A stretch of DNA of 64,000 nucleotides, from assembly GCF_021184045.1 (NCBI RefSeq), contig NZ_CP073710.1, positions 1,436,685 through 1,500,684 on the forward strand, read 5' to 3'. Of the stretch, positions 1-9,924 are shown piece by piece; positions within the stretch are counted from its first letter, which is position 1, and each line of letters opens with the position of its first letter. The notes under the pieces were generated by a model. The model made no database searches. It saw nothing but the letters and a program-made list of their open reading frames with translations, and had not been told where the DNA came from. This DNA comes from Methanococcoides orientis (GTDB taxonomy: Archaea; Halobacteriota; Methanosarcinia; Methanosarcinales; Methanosarcinaceae). The position numbers and the translations under genes were made by a program.

Positions 1-172
1 GCTCTGCCAGAAGCGTCTTTCCTGAAGCAGTTGGTATTGCAGCAAGAAGGTTCTTTCTTTCAAGTAGACCATTATCGACAGCTTCAGCCTGTGGAGGATA
101 AAGCTCCTTTATACCGGAATCTTCGTAGAAACGGATTATATCATCGGGAATGTCAAGCTCTCTTATCAGCAT
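1..172 (-). CDS. hel308: Hel308 DNA helicase, N-terminal part only (cut by window edge)
   Basis: Reading the minus strand from the ATG at 172 gives 57 codons that run off the window. The peptide opens [15 protein letters not shown], continues with an [11 protein letters not shown]-motif-like segment and reaches a Walker A loop, AIPTASGKT, near residues 45-53. This is the characteristic start of the archaeal Ski2-like helicase Hel308, a 3'-5' DNA helicase implicated in unwinding stalled replication forks. It is divergent from the endonuclease III gene, so a repair-related bidirectional promoter probably lies in 173-287. The rest of the gene is outside the window. Confidence 0.85.
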   Translation of the reverse strand, partial: MLIRELDIPDDIIRFYEDSGIKELYPPQAEAVDNGLLERKNLLAAIPTASGKTLLAE

Positions 173-287
173 GGGAATTTCACATCACTTTACAGCGATT
201 GCTCCAGTATCGTATAAGTAATTTCTTAAGACCGGAAAATTAGCGCTACCACAAAAGATTAAATTACCAGGGACCTTTCACTATTTG

Positions 288-899
288 ATGGACGTCGAAG
301 AGATCATTTCCCGCCTTAAGAAATTGTATCCGAAAGGTTATTTCCACATCAACAGGGACCCTTACTACCTTCTTATTTCCACAGTATTGTCCCAGCGAAC
401 CCGGGATGAAGTAACGATCCCAACAACCCAGAAACTCTTTTCTGTTCTCGACACTCCCCAAAAAATGGCAAGTGCCGACGTAGGTGAAATTCGGGAACTG
501 ATAAGGGAAGTAGGATTCTATAACGTCAAGGCACAGCGTCTGATAGAGATCTCACGTGTGCTTCTGGAAGAATACGATGGCATCGTTCCGGATGACATCG
601 ATGAGCTTGTTAAGCTCCCGGGAGTTGGCAGGAAAACAGCCAATTGTGTACTCACCTATGCTTTTGACAAAGATGCTATTGCTGTGGATACTCATGTACA
701 TCGCATATCCAACAGGATGGGACTCGTTGAAACAGATACTCCTGAGGAAACGGAGATAGAGCTTGAAAATGTGATCGACAAGGATTCGTGGAAAGATATC
801 AACGGGCTGATGGTACTTTTCGGAAAGAGTATTTGCCGACCCATATCGCCAAAGTGTGACAAATGTATAATGAATAATATTTGTCCGAAGCTGATCTGA
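288..899 (+). CDS. nth: Endonuclease III (DNA glycosylase/AP lyase)
   Basis: This 203-residue protein has the normal length for endonuclease III, a base-excision repair enzyme that removes oxidised pyrimidines and nicks abasic sites. The helix-hairpin-helix motif [11 protein letters not shown] lies at residues 110-120 and carries the catalytic Lys116. The catalytic Asp134 sits in VDTHVHR. The C-terminus has the 4Fe-4S loop Cys-X6-Cys-X2-Cys-X5-Cys (Cys183, 190, 193, 199). A TTG lies directly before the ATG at 288; I chose the ATG. The gene is divergent from hel308. Confidence 0.93.
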   Translation: MDVEEIISRLKKLYPKGYFHINRDPYYLLISTVLSQRTRDEVTIPTTQKLFSVLDTPQKMASADVGEIRELIREVGFYNVKAQRLIEISRVLLEEYDGIVPDDIDELVKLPGVGRKTANCVLTYAFDKDAIAVDTHVHRISNRMGLVETDTPEETEIELENVIDKDSWKDINGLMVLFGKSICRPISPKCDKCIMNNICPKLI

Positions 900-931
900 A
901 AATAAGAAAATTGATCAGGTGACGAAATAAA

Positions 932-1453
932 TTATTCAAATGTAACAGGTTCATCGTCTATCAAAAGCTGTTTTAGCACAGCTGAACAATCCGGACCAAC
1001 TGAAACTATCACTGATGTGTTTTCCATCTGCATCTGTATTGGAATACCATCCCCTTCAGGTACAAAGTAGCTTTCAATGCCCCACCTAACGTTCAGCGTA
1101 TCATCATAGCTACTTGTTACCACTCCTTTCATGCAGACATCCTCATCACTGACATCAGGTTTTCTATGGCTTACCCAATCTATCGTCCAGTATTTTTCTT
1201 TTTCAGAAAGCTTGGCGTATATTGATTCGCCCATCATAAATTCGTGATCAAAAGGAGTTTTATCAAGATCTATTGTTGATATCTCATAGTTAAGATTAAC
1301 ATAATCTCCCCGGAATACATCCCTTGGATCTACAGGTTCGGTCTTTAGTAAAATATCCTTACCCAGACTTAATGTGAACATTTTGGGCAGGAATATCAAT
1401 GAGATGATGATCAGTGAATAGACCATAAGCAAACCAAATCTTTTCGAATTCAT
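932..1453 (-). CDS. GDYXXLXY-domain membrane-anchored protein
   Basis: The 173-residue product has one N-terminal membrane segment (about residues 8-24) and the signature GDYVNLNYEIS near residue 49, which defines the GDYXXLXY family of unknown function. The rest reads as an extracytoplasmic beta-rich domain. Its start overlaps the stop of the upstream DUF2157 gene by four bases (ATGA), so the two are very likely translationally coupled. Genes for these two families are commonly neighbours, which suggests a joint envelope role; the biochemical function is unknown. It is convergent with nth. Confidence 0.8.
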   Translation of the reverse strand: MNSKRFGLLMVYSLIIISLIFLPKMFTLSLGKDILLKTEPVDPRDVFRGDYVNLNYEISTIDLDKTPFDHEFMMGESIYAKLSEKEKYWTIDWVSHRKPDVSDEDVCMKGVVTSSYDDTLNVRWGIESYFVPEGDGIPIQMQMENTSVIVSVGPDCSAVLKQLLIDDEPVTFE

Positions 1454-2736
1454 AAGACGGTGCCCCCTTTGATATCGGTTATGATCGAACGCCTCTTATT
1501 CTCCATATACCAGCCAAGTATTATTAGGATCAAACCTCCGGCAATGAAAGCAAGAGACCTTGGCAACAGCTCGTAAAGAGTTGTAAAATACAGATGCAGC
1601 ACACCCAGCACAAAGAAGGACATTCCTATATTGACAAAGGCCACTGTAGCCTTATAGTATCCGACCAGGATGCTGCCAATAGATAGTACGAAGAATATCA
1701 AGTTGAAAAAAATGAATAATAATGTAGCTATTGTCGAGTCTATTCGAGTGTAGGTATAACCATATTCTGTGACCGATGTTGTCAATGAATCTATGAAGAA
1801 GGTTAGCAGCCATGCACCTATCCACCCTGAAAATGCTAGTGCAAGTACGATGAGCTCGTATTTTGTATTCTTGACCTTTCGGTACATTGAAATGTTCGAT
1901 ATCAAAAAGAGAACTGATGTTACTGCAAATAACAGGAAGAACAACTGGACCTGCCAGTTTACCGGCGTGGAACGTGTCAGGATCTCACGATAAGGTGTTT
2001 CTAAACTAAAATAGAAGTATGAGATCAGGATGAAAAACAGACCAAAGCCCTGATGGATGATCCTGAAATGTGCATATTTTTCAAATTTCAGATGCATTTG
2101 CCCAAGACCATAAAGATTGATACCAAGTAGCAGGTATAACATGAATATCTCGAAGCTGCTCAGCGCAAGATAACGGGCCTGCGAGATATAGAACGTTGTC
2201 CAGAGAGCAAATGTGACTATATTCAAAGATATAATAATTGAAGACCTGAAAGCGTAACCAAACGGAAGTATGGCAAGGAACCACACAAGTACAAGCCAGT
2301 GCTCATTCGCGTTAACATTGAATATCTGGGCAGTCAGGAATATTGTTGCACCAACGAACAACGAAGCAAGGAAAAGCAATGCTTCACCCATTGCAGGATG
2401 TGTTCTCCTGTTAAATTTCAATTCCCATCCAATGAAGTAAGTTCCATACGTTGTACCAAGTAGAAGCACCATTTTTACAATGGTAGGAATCTTTTGCCAG
2501 TTCGATGCAACAAATAGAATTGCGCCGATACCGATCAGGAAGGCACCCAATATTGAGATTACTGTGACAAGCTTTGATGTATCCTTCCTCTGATCCATCT
2601 GTTCTATTTCGGAAGGTGCCTCAGATAAACCATACTTTGATAGTATCAGCTTCGCCTGATGATCGTCAACGATCCCTTCCCTGCTCCAGTCTTCGACCTC
2701 TTGCTGGAGCCACATTTTATGCTCATCTTCCCCCAT
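1450..2736 (-). CDS. DUF2157 multi-pass membrane protein
   Basis: About 428 residues. A soluble N-terminal stretch (MWLQQEVEDWSREGIV) matches the DUF2157 helical region and is followed by roughly ten hydrophobic segments and a short basic tail. The open frame extends upstream to 2943, but that extension crosses a terminator hairpin and reads as junk, so I reject it. I placed the start at the ATG at 2736. A second ATG at 2715 is also possible because a TATA-like TTTATAATA (about 2743-2752) lies close enough that a transcript could begin between the two. It is coupled to the downstream GDYXXLXY gene. Function unknown. Confidence 0.75.
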   Translation of the reverse strand: MGEDEHKMWLQQEVEDWSREGIVDDHQAKLILSKYGLSEAPSEIEQMDQRKDTSKLVTVISILGAFLIGIGAILFVASNWQKIPTIVKMVLLLGTTYGTYFIGWELKFNRRTHPAMGEALLFLASLFVGATIFLTAQIFNVNANEHWLVLVWFLAILPFGYAFRSSIIISLNIVTFALWTTFYISQARYLALSSFEIFMLYLLLGINLYGLGQMHLKFEKYAHFRIIHQGFGLFFILISYFYFSLETPYREILTRSTPVNWQVQLFFLLFAVTSVLFLISNISMYRKVKNTKYELIVLALAFSGWIGAWLLTFFIDSLTTSVTEYGYTYTRIDSTIATLLFIFFNLIFFVLSIGSILVGYYKATVAFVNIGMSFFVLGVLHLYFTTLYELLPRSLAFIAGGLILIILGWYMENKRRSIITDIKGGTVL

Positions 2737-2902
2737 TGTAATATTATAAAAGAATTTGGGAATACTTAATGTTTTTGTTATGATGTTAGTATGAGAAAAT
2801 ATTATTACAACTTTGAATGCAAGCTTCTGACAAAAAAATAAGAACATACAAAAAAAGCACATTGGCTTTGAAAAGGCGTTAAAAATGTCAACGTTGCTGT
2901 GT

Positions 2903-2937
2903 AAAAAAAAGAAATGATAGCCTATGTGTAGGCCATC
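2903..2937 (-). terminator. Hairpin plus T-run terminator after the collagen-like gene
   Basis: On the minus strand, immediately after the collagen-like gene's stop, GATGGCCTA and TAGGCTATC pair around a short loop (2916-2937). A run of T residues follows (2903-2913). This layout looks like an intrinsic terminator and separates the collagen-like gene from the DUF2157 unit. Confidence 0.7.
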
Positions 2938-2944
2938 AAACATC

Positions 2945-3859
2945 TTAGACAGGATTTATAGCATGATTGTGCTCTGGCATCTGCGAAACCACCAAGTTCA
3001 CACGTTCTTGTCCACCTATTTGACCCAATGATACTGGTGAAAGTCCAACTCCAGTTCCTGCATGTACCGGAGTACGTCCTCGGAGATCAGGGAGATTGAA
3101 ATAGGTTCGTCCATCACCACCATAGTATGTACTAATGATACTATACAGAGCCGTATATTCGGAAATTGCCAAAACTTGTCCGTTACAGAAAGCCCAACCA
3201 CTTGGCGCGTAATTTCCGGCAAACATCCGAATTTCACCAATATATGGACCTTCGGCTGGATATCCACCATCACGAGGAGGATAAGTTCCATCAAGGGCAA
3301 TAATGTAATTTATACCTACATAGGGATCTCTGTTTTCATGATATTGACCTCCACCTGTGTTGCCTACAGATGCAGGTATCTCCCCTGCTGGACCCTGAGG
3401 ACCAGGTTCGCCCTGAATTCCCTGAGGACCTTGAGCACCAGTATCTCCTTTAGGACCAGTAAGACCAGGTTCGCCCTGAATTCCCTGAGGACCTTGAGCA
3501 CCAGTATCTCCTTTAGGACCAGTAAGACCAGGTTCGCCCTGTGGACCTGTTAAACCCTGCTCACCTTGTGGACCCGTTGGACCTCGTGAACCCCGCGAGC
3601 CTTGTTCGCCCTGAAGACCGACCTCACCTTGAGGACCTGCTGGACCGGTATCACCCTGGAGACCAGGAATTTGTTCACCATTGCCACTTGACCCTCTTAA
3701 GTTATCTAAACCACCAAATAATGCACCCCACATGTCAAAGAATGTGCGGCCTTGAGTTCCATTATTCTGTTGATCCCCATTGTCCACAGCTGATGCCGGG
3801 ATCGCTATCATTGCAATAGCAAGAATAATGGAAACTATGAGTATTACTTTTTTTACCAT
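2945..3859 (-). CDS. Secreted collagen-like (Gly-X-Y) protein with a phage tail-collar domain
   Basis: The 304-residue protein begins with a signal peptide ([18 protein letters not shown], cleavage probably after ASA). A spacer follows, then about 100 residues of uninterrupted Gly-X-Y triplets rich in Pro, Gln, Glu and Lys. The C-terminal part is a tail-collar (microcystin-dependent protein-like) domain with [20 protein letters not shown] and [11 protein letters not shown]. The protein stops shortly after SQMPEHNH, so the extra C-terminal segment usual in that family is missing. The ATG at 3859 has an AGGT site eight bases upstream. It is probably an extracellular, trimer-forming surface or adhesion fibre; that role is inferred. 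Confidence 0.85.
   Translation of the reverse strand: MVKKVILIVSIILAIAMIAIPASAVDNGDQQNNGTQGRTFFDMWGALFGGLDNLRGSSGNGEQIPGLQGDTGPAGPQGEVGLQGEQGSRGSRGPTGPQGEQGLTGPQGEPGLTGPKGDTGAQGPQGIQGEPGLTGPKGDTGAQGPQGIQGEPGPQGPAGEIPASVGNTGGGQYHENRDPYVGINYIIALDGTYPPRDGGYPAEGPYIGEIRMFAGNYAPSGWAFCNGQVLAISEYTALYSIISTYYGGDGRTYFNLPDLRGRTPVHAGTGVGLSPVSLGQIGGQERVNLVVSQMPEHNHAINPV
3401..3541 (-). repeat. Exact 63-bp tandem repeat in the collagen-like gene
   Basis: Two identical 63-bp units, 3401-3463 and 3464-3526, are followed by about 15 bases of a third copy. Each encodes 21 residues (seven Gly-X-Y triplets, including [15 protein letters not shown]). Exact identity at the DNA level points to a recent in-frame duplication and a length-variable region. 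Confidence 0.95.
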
Positions 3860-4032
3860 AATTTTACCTATTTGAGTTTTTATAAGTACATGAATCTTGG
3901 TCATCCACCTAACAAAAGTTGCATGATATGAGATATATATTCAAAATAAAATTAATTTCATGTGGCTTAAATCGAGTATTTTACAACATATAAAGGTGAT
4001 CACAGATGAATTTTATTTTAGGAAAGTATAAA

Positions 4033-4170
4033 ATGAATAGAATAGATGATCAGAAAGTAAGAACAATAGGTTCAAAACGAAGAGTTCGGAACCATAAATA
4101 TACAAGAAGAAATTCCCAGTCAATGTTGCTATTAAAACAGCAAACTACAGCAAAAAAAGCGAGCACGTAA
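4033..4170 (+). CDS. Possible small basic protein (45 residues), unproven
   Basis: In the 386-bp gap 3860-4245 an ATG at 4033 opens 45 codons ending in TAA. The peptide starts MNRIDDQKVRTIGSKRRVR and is strongly basic. An AGGAAAG site lies about six bases upstream of the ATG. I recognise no family, and a chance frame is quite possible in A/T-rich DNA. The rest of the gap is A/T-rich promoter and terminator sequence in which I see nothing else. Confidence 0.25.
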   Translation: MNRIDDQKVRTIGSKRRVRNHKYTRRNSQSMLLLKQQTTAKKAST

Positions 4171-4195
4171 TGCTATTAGTATTATAATAGAAGGA

Positions 4196-4235
4196 AATTA
4201 AAATAAAAATGAGCAGGAACACGGCTGTTAAGCCG
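4196..4235 (-). terminator. Weak terminator candidate after trpB2
   Basis: Just downstream of the TrpB2 stop on the minus strand, a short hairpin (CGGCT/AGCCG, 4222-4235) is followed by a T-rich tract (about 4196-4210). The stem is only five pairs, so the call is tentative. Confidence 0.4.
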
Positions 4236-4245
4236 CTTTCCAGAA

Positions 4246-5550
4246 TTAATCGTTGCTAAGCTGGCCGCTGAAGTACTTGTCGTAAGAGTACATATCGAAG
4301 TGACCGTGACCGCTGAGACAGAACAGGATGGTCTTCTCTTCGCCGGTCTGCTTGCACTTGAGAGCCTCATCGATAGCGCATTTGATAGCGTGGGTGGACT
4401 CCGGTGCTGGTGGGATACCTTCACTGCGGGCGAACATGACGCCTGCTTCGAATACCTCTACCTGATGATAGCTGGTAGCTTCCATAAGTTTGTCTTCGGT
4501 CAACTGGCTGATTATCGGTGAGCATCCGTGGTACCTTAAGCCGCCTGCATGGATGGCTGGTGGAATGAAATCGAATCCCAGTGAATACATCTTAAGGAGT
4601 GGAGTCAGTTTTGCCATGTCACCATAGTCATACTGGAACTTGCCATCACACAATGTTGGACATGCGGAAGGCTCCACAGCAATGATACGTGGGTCATGGG
4701 TTCCTTCTATCTTATCCCTCATGTATGGAAGGCTGATACCTGCAAGGTTACTTCCACCACCACAGCATCCGATGACGATATCAGGATATTCCTCGACCTT
4801 GTCGAGCTGCTGCTGGGCTTCAAGACCTATGACAGTCTGGTGTAACATGACGTGGTTGAGCACACTGCCAAGAGCATATTTTGTGTTATCGTGCTTCACA
4901 GCATCTTCTACAGCTTCTCCGATAGCAATACCAAGACTGCCTGTTGTGTCTGGATATTTCTCAAGCATGTGACGTCCGAACTCAGTGTCAGGACTTGGAG
5001 AAGGTACTACCTGTGCACCCCAGAGATTGATCAGGGATTTACGGTATGGTTTCTGCTCGAAGCTGGAGCGTACCATATAGACCTTACATTCAATATCAAA
5101 ATAATTACAGCTAAGTGAAAGTGCGCTTCCCCACTGACCGGCTCCGGTCTCGGTGGTTATCCTTTCGGTGCCTTCTTTCATATTATAGTAAACCTGTGCC
5201 ACAGAGGTATTTGGTTTGTGACTGCCTGCAGGACTGACACCCTCATATTTGTAGTAGATCTTTGCAGGAGTGTCAAGTAATTTTTCAAGCCTGTGTGCAC
5301 GGAACAGAGGAGCAGGTCTCCAGAGCTTGTAGATCTCAAGAACCTCATCAGGGATATCAATATATCTCTCACTGCTCATTTCCTGTTTGATGAGCTCCAT
5401 AGGGAAAAGAGGAGCAAGGTCCTCTGGATTTAGTGGCTCATTATTTGCAGGATTAAGTGGAGGAGCCAATGGAGTGGGCATATCCGGAAGGATATTATAC
5501 CATTTTTTTGGCATCTCGTTTTCATCAAGTAGGATCTTAGTCTGTTCCAT
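4246..5550 (-). CDS. trpB2: Tryptophan synthase beta chain, TrpB2 type
   Basis: The 434-residue length and N-terminal layout match the TrpB2 group of PLP-dependent tryptophan synthase beta chains. The PLP-binding Lys112 is in GSHKPNTS and the phosphate-binding glycine loop is [11 protein letters not shown]. The enzyme condenses indole with serine (or phosphoserine in some members) to give tryptophan. No trpA or other trp gene is nearby; standalone TrpB2 genes are common in archaea and may salvage free indole. The gene stands alone, with convergent or empty DNA on both sides. Confidence 0.9.
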   Translation of the reverse strand: MEQTKILLDENEMPKKWYNILPDMPTPLAPPLNPANNEPLNPEDLAPLFPMELIKQEMSSERYIDIPDEVLEIYKLWRPAPLFRAHRLEKLLDTPAKIYYKYEGVSPAGSHKPNTSVAQVYYNMKEGTERITTETGAGQWGSALSLSCNYFDIECKVYMVRSSFEQKPYRKSLINLWGAQVVPSPSPDTEFGRHMLEKYPDTTGSLGIAIGEAVEDAVKHDNTKYALGSVLNHVMLHQTVIGLEAQQQLDKVEEYPDIVIGCCGGGSNLAGISLPYMRDKIEGTHDPRIIAVEPSACPTLCDGKFQYDYGDMAKLTPLLKMYSLGFDFIPPAIHAGGLRYHGCSPIISQLTEDKLMEATSYHQVEVFEAGVMFARSEGIPPAPESTHAIKCAIDEALKCKQTGEEKTILFCLSGHGHFDMYSYDKYFSGQLSND

Positions 5551-5839
5551 AGATATTCCTCATATAATGCACAAATAAGTACTATGATGTAGATTTAATT
5601 ATGATATATAGATGTTGTGTTCTAAAATGAGCAGATATTCCAAGAGCCATCTGCATAATAACTAAAAAATATCCCAGAAAAGATAGCATTAAAGGCATTA
5701 GCAGAAAAAAGATCAGAAAAACTAAATTGTTTATCTGAAGTTATCTACCTGAAACCTGATAATGATATTGCCATCATGATTTATGATTAGATATTGTGGT
5801 TATATATTGGTTAGATGTTGTTGAGGATCTGGTTGGATA

Positions 5840-6406
5840 TTAGGGTTTACATCCAAGAGATATACGTTCTTCAGGAGAAAGTGACAGATAAAAATCAATT
5901 ACCTGAAAATCATTGAATTCATTTTCATGCAATGAGTCAAAGAACCTGTCAAGAGTTTGGATAGTCTTTTTATCCATTGGTTCCGTCGAAGCAAGTTTTT
6001 GTGCCTCTTTTTCAAGACCGATCTTGCTCAGACTTGAGGTTATGCGTTCGATTGCCTCATTATCATGTTTAATAAAATCCTTTCTGATTCTGTCAAGGTC
6101 GCCATATCCAGGATTAATGCTGAAACCTGAACCATTGGAATTACTAAGTTCCAGTTCCCTGCAATCCTTTGCAGTTATGTCAGAATAAAGATTATTATAC
6201 CTACGGGTCAGATCACTATGCTTTTCAAGATACCAGGCCCAAAAACCATTGGTATTATTATGGTCAGTCATCTCCTGATAGACTTCTAGCTGCCTGGACT
6301 TCGCATTTTCTACGATCCATTCCTTGCGCCACTTATTGAACTCCTCTTTAGAATCGGAGCCTAACCTGGCAACATGACCCATTGTAAGACTGTTCGAATT
6401 AATCAT
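5840..6406 (-). CDS. Hypothetical protein, 188 residues
   Basis: I do not recognise this protein. It is soluble, mostly helical and charged, with an aromatic-rich stretch (NTNGFWAWYLEKH near residue 52) and no signal peptide or membrane segment. The ATG at 6406 is preceded by an excellent ribosome site, AGGTGG, six bases upstream, so it is a genuine translated gene. It is monocistronic, between trpB2 and hmgA. The 289 bp downstream to trpB2 show nothing distinct. Confidence 0.7.
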   Translation of the reverse strand: MINSNSLTMGHVARLGSDSKEEFNKWRKEWIVENAKSRQLEVYQEMTDHNNTNGFWAWYLEKHSDLTRRYNNLYSDITAKDCRELELSNSNGSGFSINPGYGDLDRIRKDFIKHDNEAIERITSSLSKIGLEKEAQKLASTEPMDKKTIQTLDRFFDSLHENEFNDFQVIDFYLSLSPEERISLGCKP

Positions 6407-6708
6407 TCAATACCACCTATGTAAACAGATGCCCTGAATTCTCTATAAAGAACACATAGACAAGTGCAATTAATCCTTGAATGACAACAACCAAACCGCT
6501 GAATTACGGTTCGTTTCATCCCTCTCTTGTGAACCCATACCAGAGATACGGCTTCCTTAAAAAGATTGGTATTTTAATATTTAAGCTTATCTGCACTTCA
6601 GTTAATACTAATCATCATCATTATAGAGAGAGGAAGCTATTTAACCAATTTAAAAAAGAAGATAAAACAGATAAAGAAGTCGGTTGATGCTGATTTACTG
6701 AATATGAA

Positions 6709-6719
6709 CCTATAAATAT
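6709..6719 (+). promoter_or_regulatory. TATA box of hmgA
   Basis: CCTATAAATAT is a good archaeal box A about 130 bases before the hmgA ATG, which would give a leader near 100 nt. The whole gap 6407-6846 (440 bp) is A/T-rich. It contains only a weak 68-codon frame (6481-6687) without a ribosome site, which I do not call. Confidence 0.5.
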
Positions 6720-6846
6720 CATCAAATACTATAATCAGCGACCAATAACAGGAATTTATTGAACATATTTTTACCGAACTGCGGAAAAATATTCATTCTG
6801 AGATCATCTGGCATTAACAATCTACATCATACAAAAGGGGAATATC

Positions 6847-8091
6847 ATGGCATCAAACACCGAACCCACATTTAACGAAGAGGAATTGATTGAGAAAATC
6901 GTATCAGGAGAGATCCCCCTAAGGAAGATCGATGCATATACAGACAAGGATACTGCGATCAGGCTGAGGAAATGTGCGATCGAGAAGATGGAAGGTGTCC
7001 AGTTCGAACATATTCAGAACTATACAATTGATGCCGAATCAGTTACAAAACGCAATATCGAAAATATGATCGGCGCCATACAGATCCCCCTTGGAATTGC
7101 AGGAGCCATTAAAATAAACGGCGAATATGCTAACGATGAGTTCATGCTTCCACTTGCCACCACCGAAGGAGCACTTGTTGCAAGTACCAACCGCGGATGT
7201 TCTGCCATTACAGCTTCCGGCGGTGCCAATGTCAGGATATTTCAGGATCAGATGACACGCGCACCTGTTTTCAAAATGGATGATGTTGCACACGCAAGGA
7301 AATTCGTGGACTGGATAAGAAAGCCTGAGACATTTGAAAAGATGAAGGAAAAGGCCGGCGGAACAACACGCTTTGGTGAACTGCTCAGCGTTGAGCCATA
7401 CGTTACAGGAAACACCGTTTTCTTAAGGTTCGCCTATGATACAAAGGATGCAATGGGAATGAACATGGTCACCATTGCCACCGATGCAATACTCAACCTC
7501 ATCTCCGATGAGTTCGGAGCTTATCCAATATCCCTTTCAGGGAACATGTGCACTGACAAGAAACCTGCAGCCATCAATAATATACTTGGCAGAGGGAAGA
7601 CAGTTGCAGCCGATGTAACGATCCCAAAGGAGCTTGTCGAAAAGAAACTGAAGACCACTCCAGAAATGATGGAAGAGGTGAACTACAGGAAGAACCTCCT
7701 TGGTTCTGCAAGAGCAGGAGCACTTGGTTTCAATGCACATGCTGCCAACATCGTAGCAGCATTATACCTTGCATGCGGACAGGATGCAGCTCACGTCGTG
7801 GAAGGCAGTACCGCCATCACAACAATGGAAGTGAATGAATATGGAGACCTCTATTGTGCAGTTACCATGCCATCCGTGCAGGTCGGTACAGTTGGAGGAG
7901 GAACAAGTATCGGAACGCAGAGAGATTGCTTGAACCTGTTGGGAGTTGCAGGTGCCGGCAAAGTTCCGGGTGAGAACTCAAAGAAACTGGCAGAAATAGT
8001 AGCAGCAGCGGTGCTTGCAGGCGAGATATCACTGATAGGTGCACAAGCTGCCGGACATCTGGCAAGAGCTCATGCCGAGCTCGGCCGATGA
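6847..8091 (+). CDS. hmgA: 3-hydroxy-3-methylglutaryl-CoA reductase (NADPH)
   Basis: The 414-residue class I reductase catalyses the step to mevalonate, the source of archaeal isoprenoid lipids. Recognisable motifs are ENMIGAIQIPLG (residues 72-83), TTEGALVAS with the catalytic Glu107, DAMGMNM with the catalytic Asp, and the late LGFNAHAAN segment. An AGGGGAA ribosome site precedes the ATG. It is a single gene, convergent with DNA ligase, with a strong shared terminator between them. It works with the geranylgeranyl reductase at 18.3 kb in membrane-lipid synthesis. Confidence 0.95.
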   Translation: MASNTEPTFNEEELIEKIVSGEIPLRKIDAYTDKDTAIRLRKCAIEKMEGVQFEHIQNYTIDAESVTKRNIENMIGAIQIPLGIAGAIKINGEYANDEFMLPLATTEGALVASTNRGCSAITASGGANVRIFQDQMTRAPVFKMDDVAHARKFVDWIRKPETFEKMKEKAGGTTRFGELLSVEPYVTGNTVFLRFAYDTKDAMGMNMVTIATDAILNLISDEFGAYPISLSGNMCTDKKPAAINNILGRGKTVAADVTIPKELVEKKLKTTPEMMEEVNYRKNLLGSARAGALGFNAHAANIVAALYLACGQDAAHVVEGSTAITTMEVNEYGDLYCAVTMPSVQVGTVGGGTSIGTQRDCLNLLGVAGAGKVPGENSKKLAEIVAAAVLAGEISLIGAQAAGHLARAHAELGR

Positions 8092-8129
8092 ACTTTATTT
8101 AATAATAAATAAAAAAATAACTTGGCCGG

Positions 8130-8163
8130 ATCATAATTTAATATCATCATATTAAATTATGAT
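8130..8163. terminator. Perfect 15-bp inverted repeat between convergent hmgA and lig
   Basis: ATCATAATTTAATAT and its exact complement flank a four-base loop (8145-8148). G-T wobble and GC pairs (GGCC/GGCT) extend the stem outwards. It sits midway between the two convergent stops and is probably a bidirectional terminator. Confidence 0.7.
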
Positions 8164-8189
8164 TTGGCTTTGATCTTTAGTTTTAATCT

Positions 8190-9875
8190 TTAACTCCTTT
8201 GAGCAAGATAAATACTCTCGATACGCTCAAGGGTCTCGGCTTCTTCAGGAGACTTGTCTTCCCTGACATTCACAAGCCTTGGGAACCTCAATGCATATCC
8301 AGATTCATAATTAGTACTCTTCTGGATCTCCTCGAAGGCGACCTCGAATACTACTTCTGGTTTTAGCTCGATCTCTCTTCCGGATTCAACAACGATCTGA
8401 TCGGACAGAAGCTCTGTCAGTTCTGCAAGTTGTTCATCTGAAAAACCGGTAGCCACCTTTCCTATTGGAAGGAAAGTGCCTGCATCGGGATCAAAGCATG
8501 CCAGTGCATAGGAACCAATGAGGTTTGCACGCCTTCCATAACCCCATTCCGCACCAATGACCACAAGGTCGAGAGTTTCCATGATAGGTTTCTTCTTTAA
8601 CCAGTTCTTGCCCCTTTTGCCGGGTGAATAGGGAGCTTTTGGATTTTTGATCATGACACCTTCATGACCTGCAGCCAGTGCTGCAGAGTAGATCTCGTTC
8701 ACTTTTTCGGCATCATCAGTAAGCACCTGCTCATCAACCATTATACCACCGTTGTTTTCAACACATCCGACCAGAGCATTTCTCCTGTCGGAAAGTGACA
8801 TATCGATCAGCACTTCACCATTAAGGTAGAGAATGTCAAAAAGGTTCAGCTTAAGAGGGATCTCACGCACCGTGGTCTCAACATCATACTTCCTCCTGAA
8901 GCGCTTAAGGATATCCTGAAATGCACGAGGATTTCCATCCTCATCCACAGCAACAGCCTCACCCTCAAGAATTGCAGAATCTGCCTTTACATTATTCTTC
9001 ACAGCTTCAACGATATCTGGTAATGAACCTGTAACATTCTCAAGACGTCTTGAGAAGATGTTGATGTTATCCCCATCCTTGTGTATCTGCACCCTGGCAC
9101 CATCGAACTTCCATTCAACAGCCACAACACCAAGATCATTGATAGCAGTTTCAATACTTGGCGTGACCTGTGCCAGCATCATCTTGATCGGTCGGTTCAG
9201 TTCCATATCAAGCTTTGAAACCGCCTCCAAACCACCTTCTTTTGCAGCAATTGCCACAAGGCCAAGATCATTGGTCAGCATAAACCCACGTTCAATATCC
9301 CCCGCAGGCACTCCGAATGCTTTGGAGATTGCATCCCTTACGATACCTTCACCAACACCAATTCGAAGATCTTCTATTGCCAGCCTTGCAAGATAGCGGG
9401 CTTCCTCAGGAGTTGCTGAATTGAAAAGATACTGCAAATTCTTTATCTTAGTTGTCTGAGAACCTTTTCCGTTTGTCCTTGAAATGTTGTTGAACCTCTC
9501 AAATACTTCCATGATAGAAAGCGATGGAGTATCATCCATGAAAGCAGAGAACGTTGCCTGATTCTTAGTTTCTTTTTTCAGTGCGGCAATTGCAGTCTCA
9601 CCGATATCCCCGGTATTTCGCACGAGGTTCTCGATCTCTTTTTGCGAAAGACCTGATGATCTGGACAGAGCTGCGTAAAGAAGACTCGGACCAACTCCAA
9701 GCTGTTCGGTGCTCCATGCAGGGAAGACATCCCCCATAACAAAATGAACAACAACCGGAAGTTCTTCACCGGATACTGAATGTAACATCTCAGAGACGAT
9801 GTCCGTCATATCCAGTGAGCCTGCAGTATGTTCTATTTTTTTACATACGTCAGCGAATTCTTTGAAATCGGTCAT
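8190..9875 (-). CDS. lig: ATP-dependent DNA ligase (archaeal type)
   Basis: The 561-residue protein has the usual archaeal/eukaryotic ligase I layout: a helical DNA-binding domain (about residues 1-220), an adenylation domain with motif I EWKFDGAR (adenylated Lys256), and a C-terminal OB-fold domain. It seals nicks in replication (Okazaki fragments) and repair. GEGIVRDAI and the late motif [11 protein letters not shown] also fit the family. The hom gene lies 49 bp downstream? No: hom is upstream in minus-strand order, ending at 9925, so lig may be read through from the ACT-hom unit. Confidence 0.95.
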   Translation of the reverse strand: MTDFKEFADVCKKIEHTAGSLDMTDIVSEMLHSVSGEELPVVVHFVMGDVFPAWSTEQLGVGPSLLYAALSRSSGLSQKEIENLVRNTGDIGETAIAALKKETKNQATFSAFMDDTPSLSIMEVFERFNNISRTNGKGSQTTKIKNLQYLFNSATPEEARYLARLAIEDLRIGVGEGIVRDAISKAFGVPAGDIERGFMLTNDLGLVAIAAKEGGLEAVSKLDMELNRPIKMMLAQVTPSIETAINDLGVVAVEWKFDGARVQIHKDGDNINIFSRRLENVTGSLPDIVEAVKNNVKADSAILEGEAVAVDEDGNPRAFQDILKRFRRKYDVETTVREIPLKLNLFDILYLNGEVLIDMSLSDRRNALVGCVENNGGIMVDEQVLTDDAEKVNEIYSAALAAGHEGVMIKNPKAPYSPGKRGKNWLKKKPIMETLDLVVIGAEWGYGRRANLIGSYALACFDPDAGTFLPIGKVATGFSDEQLAELTELLSDQIVVESGREIELKPEVVFEVAFEEIQKSTNYESGYALRFPRLVNVREDKSPEEAETLERIESIYLAQRS

Positions 9876-9924
9876 GCAGATAACTTCCTGTTAATATTCC
9901 CCAATAACAACATGTAAAGAAATT

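Noticed and set aside
31..243. 70-codon plus-strand frame at the window start
   Set aside because: It is antisense to the conserved Hel308 N-terminus.
2737..2943. 69-residue N-terminal extension of the DUF2157 frame
   Set aside because: It crosses a terminator hairpin, is rich in Phe and Cys without family likeness, and the typical DUF2157 start lies inside.
3401..3541. CRISPR-like repeat array
   Set aside because: The 63-bp units are directly joined without spacers and encode collagen triplets.
6481..6687. 68-codon plus-strand frame
   Set aside because: There is no ribosome site, the codon content follows A/T-rich background, and it matches no family I know.
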